Shown one piece after another: positions 1-13,679 of a DNA stretch of 64,000 nt. How positions within the stretch are numbered: position 1 is the stretch's first letter; each line of letters begins with the position of its first letter. The notes under the pieces are model-generated. The model made no database searches and was not told the origin of the DNA. It was given only the letters and a program-made list of their open reading frames with translations. Made by a program: the position numbers and the translations under genes. This DNA comes from Megalonaias nervosa (lineage: Eukaryota > Mollusca > Bivalvia > Unionida > Unionidae): positions 1-64,000 of the forward strand of contig JAECUM010017372.1 of the NCBI GenBank assembly GCA_016617855.1, in the 5' to 3' direction.

Positions 1-40
<40 letters not shown>

Positions 41-60
41 CATATATATATATATATACA
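1..60. repeat. (TA)n microsatellite at the window edge
   Basis: The window opens inside a TA dinucleotide run interrupted by a few CATA units. It extends past the left edge, so its full length is unknown. Confidence 0.95.
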
Positions 61-1164
61 AAAATATGGATTTATAAAATTTTGAAATATGTGTTGTGTA
101 AGAATAGTGAATTTCATGGTTATGTAGCTACATAACAACAGTGGGATGATGTTGTAGCACATGATTAAGGAGCACTGGGTTTGGAATAAGACAATAAAAG
201 GGTGTTTTCTTGATATGTGTATTTCTATATGAACCCTAGTTTCACATGGTGACTGCCTACACTATGGTTGACCATTGCATACTAGCGAAGCTAGCGAACC
301 TCAATGAATGCTAATAATACTTGGTATACCATATTTGAAAGAAAGCCTATATACAAAACAAAGAAGTCTGTTTAGTACTTGACTTTCATTATAATCTGCT
401 ACATGACAACAATTTAAACTTGATTAAAACTATGAATTCTCTGAATTACAAACAGCCAGTACATGTACCATCTTGAATAATAAAGGCATCTATGACTCTA
501 AAAAGGGGTTATAATAGCGTCCATTGAATTTTATAGGAGGTGTTTGCACCGAATAAAGCAGACCAACATTACCTCCAGTATTCTTGCTGCTTTACAAATG
601 AACAAAGAATAGATCAATCTCAAGGATCATGAATGTTGTCAATGTACAGTGAGGAATATGCTTTATTTTCACACAATTACCTTTGTGTTTCTTTCTTAAA
701 ATTATCTTTTAACAGATGCATGTCCTTATTATTATAGAATCCATATACCAATGAACGATTTGTAGTGAAGAATTCTTTAGATATTAAGTGGGTGGAACAA
801 TTTGGTCTTTACATGAGCCTTAATTTTCAAAAACCTAGTCATTTTTTTAATTAAAGTTTTTCTTTTAAGTTTTTTTTCTCTAATGTATGAAACAGAAGTC
901 AAAAGAGTAAAATGTATCATTACAAAGATATAAAGTATTTAATAATGAAAAGATTCAACAGACAACACTATTCATTCAAGAACTGACAGCTATTCTTGGG
1001 TCAGTAATTGAATATTTGACACAATAGATGTTCTTCATATTTTGAAAGGTATGTTTACTGACACCATAAACATTCATGCTCCTACACGTATTAACTGCAA
1101 GAGAAGTACGCAACCAAATCAGTCCATTTGGATTACATGTCATATATCAAATGCTAATAATAAA

Positions 1165-1262
<98 letters not shown>

Positions 1263-2777
1263 CATTAACTGACACCAACAATCGTATAAATTGGAGACAA
1301 AGAGTGAAGTCCATTATTGCAAAAGCATGGACAACTAACTACTCTACTAAAATATCAAATTATTTTGAAGAAGAACTTTAACAAATTCTAGCAAATCTTC
1401 AGTGACTTACCAATATGTCAATAACATGCCATTTAGATAGTAACATTCAGCGAGAACCTTTTAAAACTTTGAATGCTCTCAATGATACTTTACCCATGGG
1501 CAAATTCATACAACTCAACTCATATGCTGTTGACTTAATTTTATATTTAAAAAAATAACCGGCACAGCAAGCACAGAAGTTCTGGCTTTCGCTTTCCCAT
1601 TGCTGGGCCTGTAAGGTTGCCGACTACACTCCAATGCTCGACCACATTATGTTCACCCCGCAGAGGAAGTTCCTGACTTGGATTTAAGATGCATTCCTGA
1701 ATCTCATACTAAAGAGTTTCTTTTTCTTCAAGGCTCCACTAATCTGCTGACACGTTTTACTAATGTAAATTTAATAAAGATTGATTTAGACAATTAATTA
1801 TACATTGCGTACGTATGCTTTTATGAATAATTTATCCCAAAATTAATTATCTTGTAATATATTGTTAACTGATATATTTTATCTATGGATAGAACTTTAT
1901 CTTACGTGCATGAAAACTTCAAAACGTTTATGAAATACGAACGACGCATACCGTTGAATCACACAATGCAAACTCAGGACAGTTACTACTGACTATAAAT
2001 TATTATATTCAAGTATTCTTAAAATTTTAATATTTATTAGCCAGTGGTTTGTTCATATTGGAAGAAGGACACATTTCGACATTTTGCCATGACATGAACA
2101 AAATTTGCAAGAGCTGTATATAAATATTTCTCTTAAAACATCGTGAATAACACAATGAAAATTAAACGTGACAAAACGTCAAATACTTACTCTTGTGTGT
2201 TTGCCGAAATCATTTACTATTGTCGGTCTCTATACTATCTACATCCGCCAAAGGTCTACCGATTTTCATCAGAAGACGTCGTGAGTACCTTATAACTCTT
2301 TAATACTTGTATTACCTCTAATAATCCTCCTGGATTTGGCCTTAAATTCCCCTTTTTCCAACAATAAGGTAATCAGTTAACAGCTTGTTGTGTACACATA
2401 TCAACTGTTATTTAAGAATCCTAATCCTATTTGCTCTGCCACTCATCATATCACTGTTTGATGTACTGGTGGAACCTTTTAGGCCCTAAGCAGACTGGTT
2501 CTGGTTAGTTTCTCTAATGTGTTGATAGAACACGTAAAATACAGTGTTTGGGTCTTATTAGATTATTTGTTTGACACGTTCTTTAAGATTTCAACTAAAA
2601 AACGTTATGTGAGGTGAGACCGCGTTTAAAACGGTAATTTTGGCGTACTACTGTAGAATCACATTATATGGACGGCATATATATGAACTAGTATGCTATG
2701 CTGAAAGGTTGTTAAAATGCCTGTGTACCAAGTTTAATGAAAGGCCTTTCTCATGTTTGGGCCTGGAGAGTGGAGTA
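61..2777. other. Gene-free stretch, probably intronic or intergenic
   Basis: AT-rich DNA with no credible coding region on either strand. It holds one long (TA)n tract and short A/T-rich runs. It lies 3' of the minus-strand CXorf38-like exon, so part may be an intron of that gene; I could not find the next exon. Confidence 0.6.
1167..1260. repeat. (TA)n microsatellite
   Basis: About 45 uninterrupted TA units. Apparent poly-Tyr/Ile reading frames across it are artefacts of the repeat. Confidence 0.97.
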
Positions 2778-2870
2778 TTAGGATAGCATTGGACATAATG
2801 TCTCGCAACATATGAAGCGGTATAATGAGTGACGGCTAGTGAATGCTATGCAATAAATCATACACAATAC

Positions 2871-3392
2871 CATGTGTATCAGATATGGGCCTCTTGGAGA
2901 CAGTTTCTTGTGGAAGTATTTACAGTTGGTCATCAGAGTCAGCAAGGCCTGGGAGTCACTCTGGGCCGGGCTAGTATTGGTGTGTGGCTGACCCCGAGGC
3001 ATATACAGTTTCGCACATTCCCAGGGAACAAATGGCCAAGCAGTTACGTCACAGTTCTCCCAGATGATTTTACTGGATGTGGGGTTACTATGGAGAGCGA
3101 GTAGTTCTTTTAGCCATGCGTCACACAGGTTGGTTGGGCATGGTGATCGAAACTTCCAGGTGCATGAATGTCTGTTGTATATTACATCTGTGGACCTACA
3201 GCTTGAACATCGTAGTGCTGGCACAGCTGAGCCCCCATACAGTTTTTGTTTGAGAGATTGGTGCATAGTATTTACCTCTTCCTGTGTAAAGGAATGGAGT
3301 CCAACCTCTAGACAATATAGAGCCAAGCCAACTCTAAGCCAGTTCTTGTACTCGGGGTCTTGGACCTTGGTTTCAGCACCTGTGGGAGGCAT
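2871..3392 (-). CDS. CXorf38: First coding exon of a CXorf38-like protein
   Basis: This is the only host gene exon I recognise. The protein opens with a short leader, then EYKNWLRVGLALYCLEVGL (about residues 14-32). A Cys-rich stretch follows, then CDAWLKELLALH, the pair WENCDVTAWPFVPWECAKLY and MPRG, and QALLTLMTNCKYF. The order EYKNW, C..W..E...H, W.NC...WP...WE.AK..MPRG and ALL.L...C..F matches the N-terminal domain of human CXorf38 as I recall it; the function is poorly known. The ATG at 3392 is the first Met after an in-frame stop 27 nt upstream. A pyrimidine-rich acceptor ends in AG at about 3449-3450, so the exon probably has a short 5' UTR. Past KKLS the similarity fades; a GT donor at 2869-2870 fits an exon end near 2871. 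Later exons were not found. Confidence 0.7.
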
Positions 3393-3450
3393 CTCAACTT
3401 CTGAGTTAGTCAGCTGGCTTTAGGACTCTTCGTATCATTCATCACTACCT

Positions 3451-6400
3451 AAAAGAGAACAACAACCTTTTAGCTCATATTTCATTAAAGTTAGAAAAGA
3501 AACACATACAAAATTTTAACACAAACGTAAATCGAGGATGTGTGGACAGATTTATAGATTGACGCCAAATGTATGGAATGATGTATACATATTGATGCAA
3601 AAGTAACTGTTCTACTAAGCTTTGAAATTTTTTTTGCCAGATCTCCACTCCATTATATTTTGCTACGAGTTCTGTATCAAGGGTCATACCCTACATGGAC
3701 CATACTTGTGCCACAAACACTTTGGTAGGATATCTTTTGCTCCGTTTGACTGTAGTATGTACAATTCGCCATTACAACATGGGGAAGGCGGGTGCCTAGC
3801 CCGTGTAGAACATTCAGACACCTCGACTATTTCTGCGATATAAAAATATGCCTCAAGCTATGAATTGTAAGATTGACCTGGAAATTATGAATGCGTCCTG
3901 AATGAGTAACAGAGTGGAGATCGGACAGGAAGTAGACTATTCCTATGATGTATTGGTTTAACAGTCAGAGCACCTAGGAGACATAAACATGCCTCAGATA
4001 TATTTGGTGCAAACAACCTACCTCGTCAGCATATGAATAAATTTGCAAATTTAGCATTGTGTGAAATGACTGGGTTTTATGCTATCGGGACACTAAAATC
4101 TGTCATATGTATTGGTACATGAAAGGGGAATCACATCCAGTGGCCCATAATTTGTGAACAGAATAAGGATTTGCTAAGTTACCAACCCACAAATTACTAG
4201 GATTAGTCTGGATTTGATGTATTCTTATTCCACACTGATACACTATTTTCTTTTCCCTCACATCCCCGGGTTTAAAAAATAATTTGTTTTTAATCAAAAT
4301 GATATCCAGTTAGTACAGATTAATCGTGAAAAGGGCAACAAGCAACTTATGAGGTTGGAAGCAATAAAAGAAAAATATTATATGTTAGAAGACGAGAAAA
4401 ACAATTTTATGTAGCCTTTCAACAATTAACCTTGTACTTGATTATGTTATTGTGGTTTTACTATAGCACTGTGGTTTTACACCAGCAATACATAAGCTGA
4501 ACAGGAAAATAAATATCTGATATTGTACAACCATGAATCCTCTATTTCCTGACTATTATCCAATAAAACACATACTAATTTCATTTTGTGATTGCTACGA
4601 ACCATGAATTGAAAGACTCAATGAACAGTTATCATTCTGTATAAAAAATGATGATTCATTTCCCAATATACAAATATAAATACAGATAGAAATATTATTC
4701 TTTTGCATAAATCACAAAACAATAACCATGTAAATAGATTCATTAAAACCATAGAACTCCAGTTATGATTCAATAGGGGCCAAATTGCAATAAAATGCTC
4801 GTTAATATCATGTTCCTATAAAGAATATTAATGGTAGAATTATAAATAAATACAAAAAGAGAATAATACTTTGCTGCACATTATTGGGGTAGTGCCTATT
4901 CTAGTATTGAAAATTTAGGGGTGAAATTATCTCCTGCACTTGAAAGAATGGGATGAATTAAGTACAGAGATAAAGGTGGGGCTTGAAACTATGGTACAAG
5001 ATTTTTGTGCATTCTGATGATTTTATTTGTGCAAATATTTGTACATAAACTCGAATCATTCAGTTCCACATCATAGAATTAGCCATGCAAGGCATGAGTG
5101 GGTGGTCAGTTATAATTGGCAACCAAATTTAGTGACTTACAAATATCATTGTCAAGACTGGTTGTTTAAATTTGGACAATAATGATAACTGCCTCGATTC
5201 CACCTTCATGTAACTTCCCTCAGTGACCACTATTTTTGTCTTATTGACCCCCTGCACAATTATGATAAGTTGTATCTCTTATTCTAATAAAGCTCACATA
5301 ATTTATGTTATAGTAATTCTACAGTGTTGTTAAAACTAAACTACAATAGCCATGTTTATTGCTGCAGGATTACAATGATGATGCATCAAATCTGAAATTG
5401 CCAAAATACTTATAAATGGTTTAACTAAATTTTTTACAATTTAAAGAGGATAAAAGAGGTTATTAAGAAAGTTTAAATACATATTATTGAGATATTTTCC
5501 AACATTCCCAAAATTATGCCATATACTTTGTTAATTTGAATGAAGGATAATAAATATAACAATAAGCAACAGAAGTTTGGGCAGTTAGTGTAGTTGAACA
5601 AGACTGGTGAGAAAAGTACACAATATTGAAAGTCTGAAATAAGTGAAAAGGTAAGATTTCTTTTATGACATTTATTGTAGGTAGTCCCAGCACTAATTTC
5701 ATGTATAGGACTCAGAAGGGAAAGAAACAAAAAATTAGTTATAAGAACCCTACAGAGAGTTATGTTTTGTCACATGGAATCTTACATTTGTGCTCATTGT
5801 AGACGAAATTATTTTTGTGTAATATCCTATTATTATTAACACCAAATATTAATATATAAATGAGACGTGCCACTTTTGCAATGGTATATTAAACTATAAT
5901 TAACTTAAATTCATTGTTTTCTTCATGACTGTAATATCATCTTTTCACTTGCACAAAGAATAATAATTATCTTTCATAATTGAATCAAGTCATAAACTAA
6001 TTATGGCTATATAATACTTGAATGTCATTCTAAATGAAATTTCTATATCTCTGAACTTTGGCTTCTCCTTGGACTGCCAGATGCAGGAGTCTTTAATGAC
6101 ACCCCTCTTCAAGATGGTCAACAATGGGTTAACTCATCGACAATGTTTCAGGAACATCTACCCAATGTTTTAGGGAGAAAATGTAATAAAGGACAGAGGT
6201 TATCACAACATATCCCTTATAATGATGCCATTCTTTTATTATTTCTTCACAATTATTTCTTCATATTATTATTTCGTTACGGAGAAAACACAATGTTTAT
6301 CAATATTATCACTCGGGAATATTTTCAATATTTAGTCTTTTATGTTATATACTTAGTGGACACTTAAACTGAAATGTAAAATTATGTGTTAACTTTATTT

Positions 6401-7575
6401 TTAACTCCTGAATGTTTTGTTCAAAATAATACAAGGAATAAACTCAAGAAATTACTATTATACAGGTTAATAAGAAAAAAAAAAAACAATTTGCTTCTGT
6501 ATCAACCAATTTTTAAAAACCTGCAATGGGTACCACATAGTCGAGCTGTCTTGTCATCTCCTCTGACCAGTTTTCAGGTCGAACTATTTCAAATATTTAC
6601 AAAATATTTTTACCATTATTCAATATTAATAAATTTAGCCAATGTTTAAAAATTATTATTATTCTATGAAGCAACTCAATATATATGGCTTAAAGTTCTT
6701 CATCTATTGATAGTATATAGTTCGTGGCCTAAAGTGGTGTATAAAACAAAATTATTCTGTGTGACTCAGCATAGATATATTGCCAAATAGTCACATATAA
6801 GAAATGTATTGGTTACATAAAAGATAATGTAGGACTAAAATAGAAATATGGACATGCAATAGGCTAACAGGCTAACGTATTGACAAAACATGTTTTGTTC
6901 ACCACTGTTATAAGTCATAACTAATTACATCACTCCCATTTAGAATTTTATGTTATGAACATGAGAAACAATGGTAAGCAAAACTGGGTATTTGGTACAG
7001 CTTAGAGTGAGATGCCACGTTGTTAAACACGTTTTCGATTCATAATAGTATATTGAGTGTGGACATGATAAAGTGCTCAGTTGATTAGTGAAACAGTTCC
7101 AAAGCTTTCCTTTAATCATAATTCACGCCTGTTTCGCTCAAATATCATACTTCTGTAGTGGAACCCACAAAAAGGATCCTTTGATCCAGGAATACATCGA
7201 ACTTGTTTATCGTTGTTTCTTTCCAAGCAGTGTACACACCAGAAACTCATTTTCGGAGTGTAAACAATAAAAATCGATCTAATGTCCTTTCAATGCAGTA
7301 ACAAATTAATTTTATTATTCAAGATAATTTCTATCACAAAAACATTTATAAATTTAATTTTGCTATAATTTTAAATAACATTTTAAATTTCAAACCAAAT
7401 GTCTAACAAAATTAAACTCTCATACAAATGTCAAACAGGTTTGGGTGGGTGGAATTTAGCACATTTTTCAACATATGATGTTATACATAGCATATACATA
7501 TTTGGTGTGAGAAAACTCTGGAAAAAACCATAGACACATGGGAAGTTACTGACAAGCTTTCTCACATACCCACGT
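3451..7575. other. Gene-free AT-rich stretch
   Basis: Upstream of the CXorf38-like exon on the minus strand, this is probably its 5' intron and flanking DNA. I see no supported exon, RNA gene or mobile-element ORF. All open frames are short and compositionally random. Confidence 0.6.
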
Positions 7576-7579
7576 TGGC

Positions 7580-7655
7580 TGAGCTGAGACTCGAACTCAC
7601 TCATAGGTGTGATCTGTAAAGGCAAGTTCCTTAGACCATAAGGCAACCCAGCGTC
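7580..7655 (-). repeat. tRNA-derived SINE head
   Basis: The minus strand reads as a tRNA-like pol III promoter: an A-box-like GGTTGCCTTATGGTCTAAGG (complement of 7629-7648) and a B-box GAGTTCGAGTCTC (complement of 7586-7598) about 40 nt apart. The arms do not make a full cloverleaf, so this is a SINE head rather than a tRNA gene. Its body would continue towards lower coordinates (about 7440-7580), but I cannot define the 3' end. Confidence 0.65.
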
Positions 7656-8378
7656 CAATTTCAGTTATAAAAATTTTAAAAATGTAGATGGCAAAGTTGA
7701 CCAATGCGTGGTACTTAAGAAGAGTATCAATTATGTCGTGTGGGGACTATCGAACCAAGTTCAAGTGTTTATAAATGGATTAGATTTATAGTAAAAGCCA
7801 TACATGTAGCCGTTCAGAAAATACTGTTTCGGTAATGAGTCTCATTTGTTTTAGAATTTCATTACACATACTTTTAAATGGCAGTTATTCATTTTATTTG
7901 GATCCCCAACCATCCATATTCGTTTGGAAGATTATTATTTTCACGACCCTAGAAGTATCTATTGTAAAAGCATTGCTAAATTAAGTGGATAGTTTTGGAC
8001 GAGGTCAACCTGAAGGTATGATCCAGTACAAATCCGACTGAGTGCCTCGAGCTGTTAAATCACAATGAAAGCAGCGTTTGTTGAAAACAAATTCGTGCTA
8101 CCCGGCAATCTGTTACGATAGGTCAGACGTGATATATTTTTGACCGAGTTTCTTATCTGGCTACCATTGTGAAAGTCCTTAGCGATCAATAATTTTCGCC
8201 TGGAAGTTTTGATAACGTGTATGGGCATAACATTCAACAGTCAGGATTGAATAGACGTTGGTTAAGCTATTCTAGTATTAAATTTTAAAACAACATTTAA
8301 TATTTAATTTAATTTAAGTAAATGCGCATTCATTACCTCATTGAAAAACACTTTAGGCAAATAATGAGTTCATACCTG

Positions 8379-8576
8379 ATAATCAATTGCCGGCGCCTAA
8401 TTATAGTTTTGATCAAAAGACTATTTCACACGTGTGCGTTTTTGACACCTCCATTTGACAAGCATCACTCAGGTATCTGTTGATAGATTGCCAGCTTCTA
8501 TATAGTTTTCATCAAAAGACAAATTCCACACGTTTATGCTTTGACACCTCCCTTCGATTAACATAGCTCAGCACAC
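8379..8576. repeat. Two copies of a ~100-bp dispersed repeat
   Basis: Two diverged adjacent copies share the core TTTTSATCAAAAGAC, then TCCACACG and GACACCTCC. A third relative lies at about 57515-57610, so the family is dispersed. There is no coding potential. Confidence 0.6.
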
Positions 8577-9213
8577 TTTCAATCCAGCATATTTTAATCC
8601 TTCCGCAATATTTGGAACACTTGCATTTTATCATATAACGTATTTAGAAAAGTAGTTAGAAAATAAGATCAATACTCCAAACGAATGAGGCACAATGCAT
8701 GTTTGGACCACTTGCATTTTATCGTGTACAGTATTATGATCAATACCCAAATAAAAAACAAGGTGAGGCACAAACGAAACAGACTAAACTCAACTGAAAC
8801 ATAATAAGATACAATGAACATACAATCATACAATGAACGAAACAATGCTTGTGCACGGAAAACAAATATTAAATGAAATGAATACAATGGCATGAAAAAT
8901 GAAATAACCACATACAAACACAAGTGTTAATCGAACATAAATGTCAAAACAAAAACAAGTAAAATACGAAATAAACAACCAAACACCAAACAAAACAACA
9001 CGTATTTACCCACAAATACGCTTAAGTCCATGTACCTACTCCTTAGTAGTTTAATGAGGTTGTGATGAATGTAACCACATTAATTAAAAATAGAAAATAA
9101 ACATCTGACAACTAATTAAGCTTACTAACACTGTCTTTAGTCGTTGATGATGTCGTTTGTGATGACCGATGTCCATGAGGCGCCGTAGGAGACAAAAGTT
9201 TGTCCGACGAGAA

Positions 9214-9830
9214 AGTAAGCAGTTGAAATTTCAATCTCACCTATCGTGAATTCCAATTTCACACATTGAATCAAATTGTTGGTGTTGAAAGTTCTATTTC
9301 ATATGTCGAAATTTTCAATTTTATATATTGATTTGCTTTGTGGTGTTTGAATGTTCCATTTTCTATACCAAGTTTTTATAGTTTATCTGTTGAATTACAC
9401 AGCGGTGGTTGAAATTTCTTACGTTGTATATCTGAAATAAGTTTCATATGTTGAATAAAATTGTTTGCGTTGAAAGTTCCATTTTATATGTCAAGTTTTT
9501 AAATTTAATCTATTGAATTACACATCCATGGTTGAAAATTCCATTTTCTATGTCGAATTATGTGAATAGAGCTTTTGAAGCAAACAGCGGTGGCTGAAAT
9601 TTCAATATTGTACGTCGAAAGCTTCAACTTTACATTTTGAATAAAATTGCTTGTGCTGAAAGTTTCTTTTCACATATCCATTTTTTTTTTATCTGTTTAA
9701 TGACCAGGTGGAGGAAAATTATATTTCCTATGCGTAAGTTTTAGATTTCATCTGTTAAATTGCACAGCTATAGTTGGAAGTTCCATTTCTTATGTCGAGA
9801 ATTCCAATTTCACATGTTGAATCAAACTTT
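9214..9830. repeat. Tandem array, ~61-bp unit, about ten copies
   Basis: About ten diverged units of 60-63 bp follow each other. Each starts near GTTGAAAKTTCCATTTYATATGTCGA and ends near TTGAATNAAAT or TTGAATTACACAGCGG. Alternate units resemble each other more than their neighbours, so the higher-order unit may be ~122 bp. It is a minisatellite with no ORF. Confidence 0.75.
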
Positions 9831-11123
9831 TTGATATTGTCTGTCAACCATACATCTCTTGTTTAAGGTCACTTAATTGTTTTTATATATAAATGTGAAT
9901 ATAAAGACAAAACTGTATGTATTTTAGAATTGTCACATTCCAGATATTGCTTATAATCAGAACACAAGTAATTATTATACGATTTAAGCAAACTTATTCA
10001 CTATACTTAAGCAAAGAATTTTTTCCATTTGTTTTCATAATGTTTCACTTTCAACATGCGAAAATTTTTATGGTTAGTCTTTTTAGTCTTCGCGAAGTTA
10101 ATTTTCGCCACCAAAATATCAAGAACCAAATTTTTTTTAAAAAACCCACTAAAAATATACTATTGTCTAAGTGTTGCCATTAAAACTAAAGGGTTCCATG
10201 GCTGTATGTTGATTGTAGTGTAATGTTGAAAAGAGGGATCGATGTAATTTTTTGGCGTGCGTGTGGCCAACATTTTTATTTTGTAGTACACTTCTAACAA
10301 GAAAAACTTATGTACCTCAAAAGTATTTCCACCAGGTTCTAATAAGGGCAATGTAATTATCTTTCCAAAAGACACTGTAAACGTACATCTCCTGATCCAA
10401 AAGACACCTCCTTTTTGTGGACTGTTGGGGTGGGTCAAAAAATATAGTTATGAGGAGCGTCTGCATCGTAATCGTTTTCATGGCATAATTTTAGCCCTCT
10501 GACTGTACAGAACACTTGCTATAGGTAACGTTCTGTTTGTTTCGCGTTATTTTTTATTATTTTTAATTTGGTAAATTCGAAAAATCCAACGTTCAAAAGT
10601 AGTTCATCCATTGCAGAGAAAATGAATTTTTACGTTTGTGAGAAATGAAAAGTGGATTTTACAACCGAACAAAAGCCAAATTGTCGCGAAAAACGCCTAG
10701 CACAATGTAAAAGATTGGCCTGATAGAAAAACAAGGAGAAACGAAAAGCTTGCCTCGGTGGCATTCTAAATCGGCTGGGTCGGGGTGGGGGTGGGGGGCC
10801 TTGCTCATGTAAGATAGATGTGCCACTCATGTGCAGTATAGTTGCGAACAATGGCGTTTGTACTGAAATCAAACTTGTGCTAAAAGAAGACCACGATGTC
10901 ATTGTACCCGGTTATGGACAAGGCACTGACCAATGCTTAGTAATTCACGATATATATGCAGAAAATAAAGTAGTTTTAATTTGCACTTCCCTTACAATGA
11001 AATGCTTTAATATGATCACCAAACATTATGACTGTCTAAAGTAATAAGTTTGTATATTTTATTTTTTTGTCATCCTGTTGTTTGCAAATCTATTTTGGGT
11101 ATAACTGAATGTACATATTAACG

Positions 11124-11125
<2 letters not shown>
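9831..11125. other. Gene-free stretch
   Basis: AT-rich DNA with G-rich and T-rich tracts near 10780. Short open frames occur on both strands, but none shows domain-like composition, start context or recognisable similarity. Confidence 0.55.
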
Positions 11126-11198
<73 letters not shown>

Positions 11199-11342
11199 TA
11201 GATCCACACACGCATACAAACACGAAGGCATACATGCACGACTACATACATATACATACACAAATATACATACACACACATGCAAACATACATACATACA
11301 TACATACATACATACATACATACATACATACATACATACATC
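11126..11342. repeat. (TA)n followed by (CATA)n microsatellite
   Basis: A TA run (about 11127-11188) passes through CA and CATA units into a clean CATA tetranucleotide run (about 11285-11340). Poly-Tyr/Val/Cys/Met frames over it are artefacts. Confidence 0.95.
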
Positions 11343-11679
11343 TACTTTAGAGGTGAGAAACGGGGTTAATGTATTCAGTCTGGAAGACGAGATATTGCTG
11401 GAGACACTTCTTGGAAGCAGTGTAGACTGCTTGCAATCTATTGATGATGATGTATGGGATAGACTTATGTTGTTGACGACAATCAGTATAGCTTCATTCT
11501 AAAATAAAATGCATGCCCTACAATCAACCAACATGTCCTAACATATCAGCAATAATAAGTAGTATATTATCTTCTAATGAAAATAAATCAGTCAACGTCT
11601 TGTTATAATAGTCCGAAAATATTGTTGTATGACAACTCACGGCGATGATTTTTCGAAAACTCACGGCGATAGATTCATA

Positions 11680-11790
11680 CATACATACATACATACATAC
11701 ATACATGCATGCATGCATGCATACATACATAAATACATACATGCATACGTGCGTGCATACATTCATGCATGCATACATACACGCATACAT
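11680..11790. repeat. (CATA)n/(CATG)n microsatellite
   Basis: A CATA tetranucleotide run with interspersed CATG and CGTG variants. It generates spurious His/Thr/Tyr frames. Confidence 0.93.
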
Positions 11791-12674
11791 TTGTTTTGTA
11801 GTAAGAAAAAGACATGTTGTTACCACTTGTGTACACTCTCCAATTCTGTGTCATTCTTTGTCAGTCTAGATACAGAAAATTTATTTAACTTGTGAGCCAC
11901 CAGGTTTAGATTTAATTATAGCATAATTCTAAAACATAATCAAAAACACAAATGAAAATCGATTTCGTTCGATTCCAAGGTTATTGTTAATCATGTAACA
12001 ATACATGACTGATATACATATTCTCTGACGCATTAGACAAATATGTGTAAAAAAAAGGGGGTGGGGGGCTGGAGTTATATTATGCCAAGGGATATTTGGT
12101 CACAACATTTCCTAGAGATTTTTATACCATTGTATATATTTATATATTCCATCTTCTAAATGCGTTAGTTGACGATGTATTTCTCTTGTTTACGTTCTCG
12201 GTTCTATGTTCTGTCTAATAATCTTGTAATATGTATAATCCGTGGTTTTATTAACCTGATGTAATCGTTGTGAAGACGAAATGAAGTCAGTTAGTCAGTC
12301 ATAGATTCAAGCAGACCCGTGAGCTAACTTAAGCCAATTTAGTTAAATAATCAATGGATACGCGGCGGAGTCCTAGCCGTACATGGAGATAGTGCGTCCG
12401 AATCTTCGCTAACAAATTCAAGAAGGTTCACAAGTTCTTCCAGCTCTCATCTTATAGGTTCGGTCGGGATGACGTTACTGGCTTAGCGACCTACTTTCCT
12501 CCATATTGCTAGGTAACCTAGAATAATGGCGGCTGTTCTCACCTCGACGATCGTAACTATACATTGAAAATGCGCGGATGTGAAAAAGGGCCCGGATTTC
12601 CAAACCAGCCTATGCAGAAGAAATCCCAGAACAGGTGCCGGAACTACCAACATTAACAGACAGGGAGTTATGTT
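11791..12674. other. Gene-free stretch upstream of the recombinase relic
   Basis: No supported gene. It may hold the untranslated or otherwise decayed 5' part of the mobile element whose recombinase relic begins near 12.7 kb, but I see no RT or gag-like sequence. Confidence 0.45.
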
Positions 12675-13600
12675 GTGTCATTTTACTATAAAGTGCTCTT
12701 TCCATGTTCGATGGAAGCTTACATGCGCAGTTGGATACACTACATCGATTTAACCACGTTAAAATTCCACATCAATTTCCATGTTTCAAGTACCAATTTA
12801 GCACTTTTCATTTTGCATCTTTCTGCAAAACTCTATGCACTATCTACCTATGTCTTGGTTATTAGCTATGCGCACAAACTGAACAATATTCCTGATCCAA
12901 CCAATTCCTTTCTTATTACAAACTTCTGCAGTTGCTTCATATACTTTTACCGCACACAGATGCCAGACTACCAGTTGATAATGCATTTAAAAAATGCCCC
13001 CCCACCCACCCCCCCAACTCATTCCAGTCCTGCCATGATTCACTCACAATGCCTTCCGTGTGGCTCTATTTAAGTCCATGTTTCAACTTGTATTTCGGGC
13101 ATTCCTGTGGGTAGGGGAAATGACAATTCGACAACCTGGTTGCAGAAATCCTAACTTAACTTCAGCTCTCTCAGGTTCAGATCAATGACGATGGTTTAGT
13201 TGTCTAGTTTACGCATTACAACACTCCAAGGGTACACTTTATTGCCTTAAGTGTCATGCTCACTCCTGTCATGTCCTTCCCCTCATAAAAAAATTTAGAA
13301 GACTAGTGCCCTGTCCATGCACTGAGTCAATATTTACAACTGCTGGGTTGTCATTTGGACCCACTCTTTTTTACCTATGGAAGGGTTGCCCAAAACTAAG
13401 CAGGAGTTCAACCAAATCTTGCCCACATTGCTCTTGCTATGTGGTTTTAATCCTCAATTATTCAAGACTCATAGTTTTAGGATTGGGGCAACAACGGAGG
13501 AGTGCTAAGCAGGGTCTATCAGACAGTCGTATTCGGGTCTTAGGTAGGTGGCAGTCAGATGACTTTAAGAAATATATCCGCCTGAGCGATAGTTTGTAAT
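12675..13600 (+). pseudogene. Decayed DIRS/Crypton-type tyrosine recombinase (copy 1)
   Basis: The N-terminal core-binding domain is readable near 12780-12910: SSTNLALFILHLSAK, then YALSTYVLVISYAHKL and DPTNSFLI, the usual sequence of DIRS/Crypton recombinases. The catalytic part follows in other frames: GPTLFYLWKGCPKLSR near 13340, THSFRIGATT at 13467-13496 (the H-x-x-R box), then GLSDSRIRVLGRWQSDDF and KKYI, the last supplying the LGRW box and nucleophile tyrosine. The frame changes at about 13460 and 13500, and the middle (about 12950-13300) no longer reads as protein. Such enzymes cut and rejoin DNA via a tyrosine-DNA intermediate. No reverse transcriptase is adjacent, so DIRS versus Crypton is undecided. 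It is not functional as it stands. Confidence 0.7.
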
Positions 13601-13679
13601 TCAGTGCTGACTTCGGTATTTCTACACATTACCATAGCACTTTCTACTGCCTGGTTCTGCTTTCCAATTATTTCTGCTT

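Noticed and set aside
1042..1272. Poly-Tyr/Ile open frames over the TA tract
   Set aside because: Pure translation of a dinucleotide repeat. The same applies at 11090-11341, 19365-19646 and 55530-55764.
2829..3423. Plus-strand frames over the CXorf38-like exon
   Set aside because: They are shadows of the minus-strand exon, which has the recognisable motifs and splice signals.
10820..11044. 74-codon plus-strand frame as a host exon
   Set aside because: Composition is protein-like but there are no clear splice sites and no family I can name.
11524..11895. His/Thr/Tyr and Cys/Met-rich frames
   Set aside because: Translation of CATA/CATG tetranucleotide repeats on either strand; no independent coding signal.
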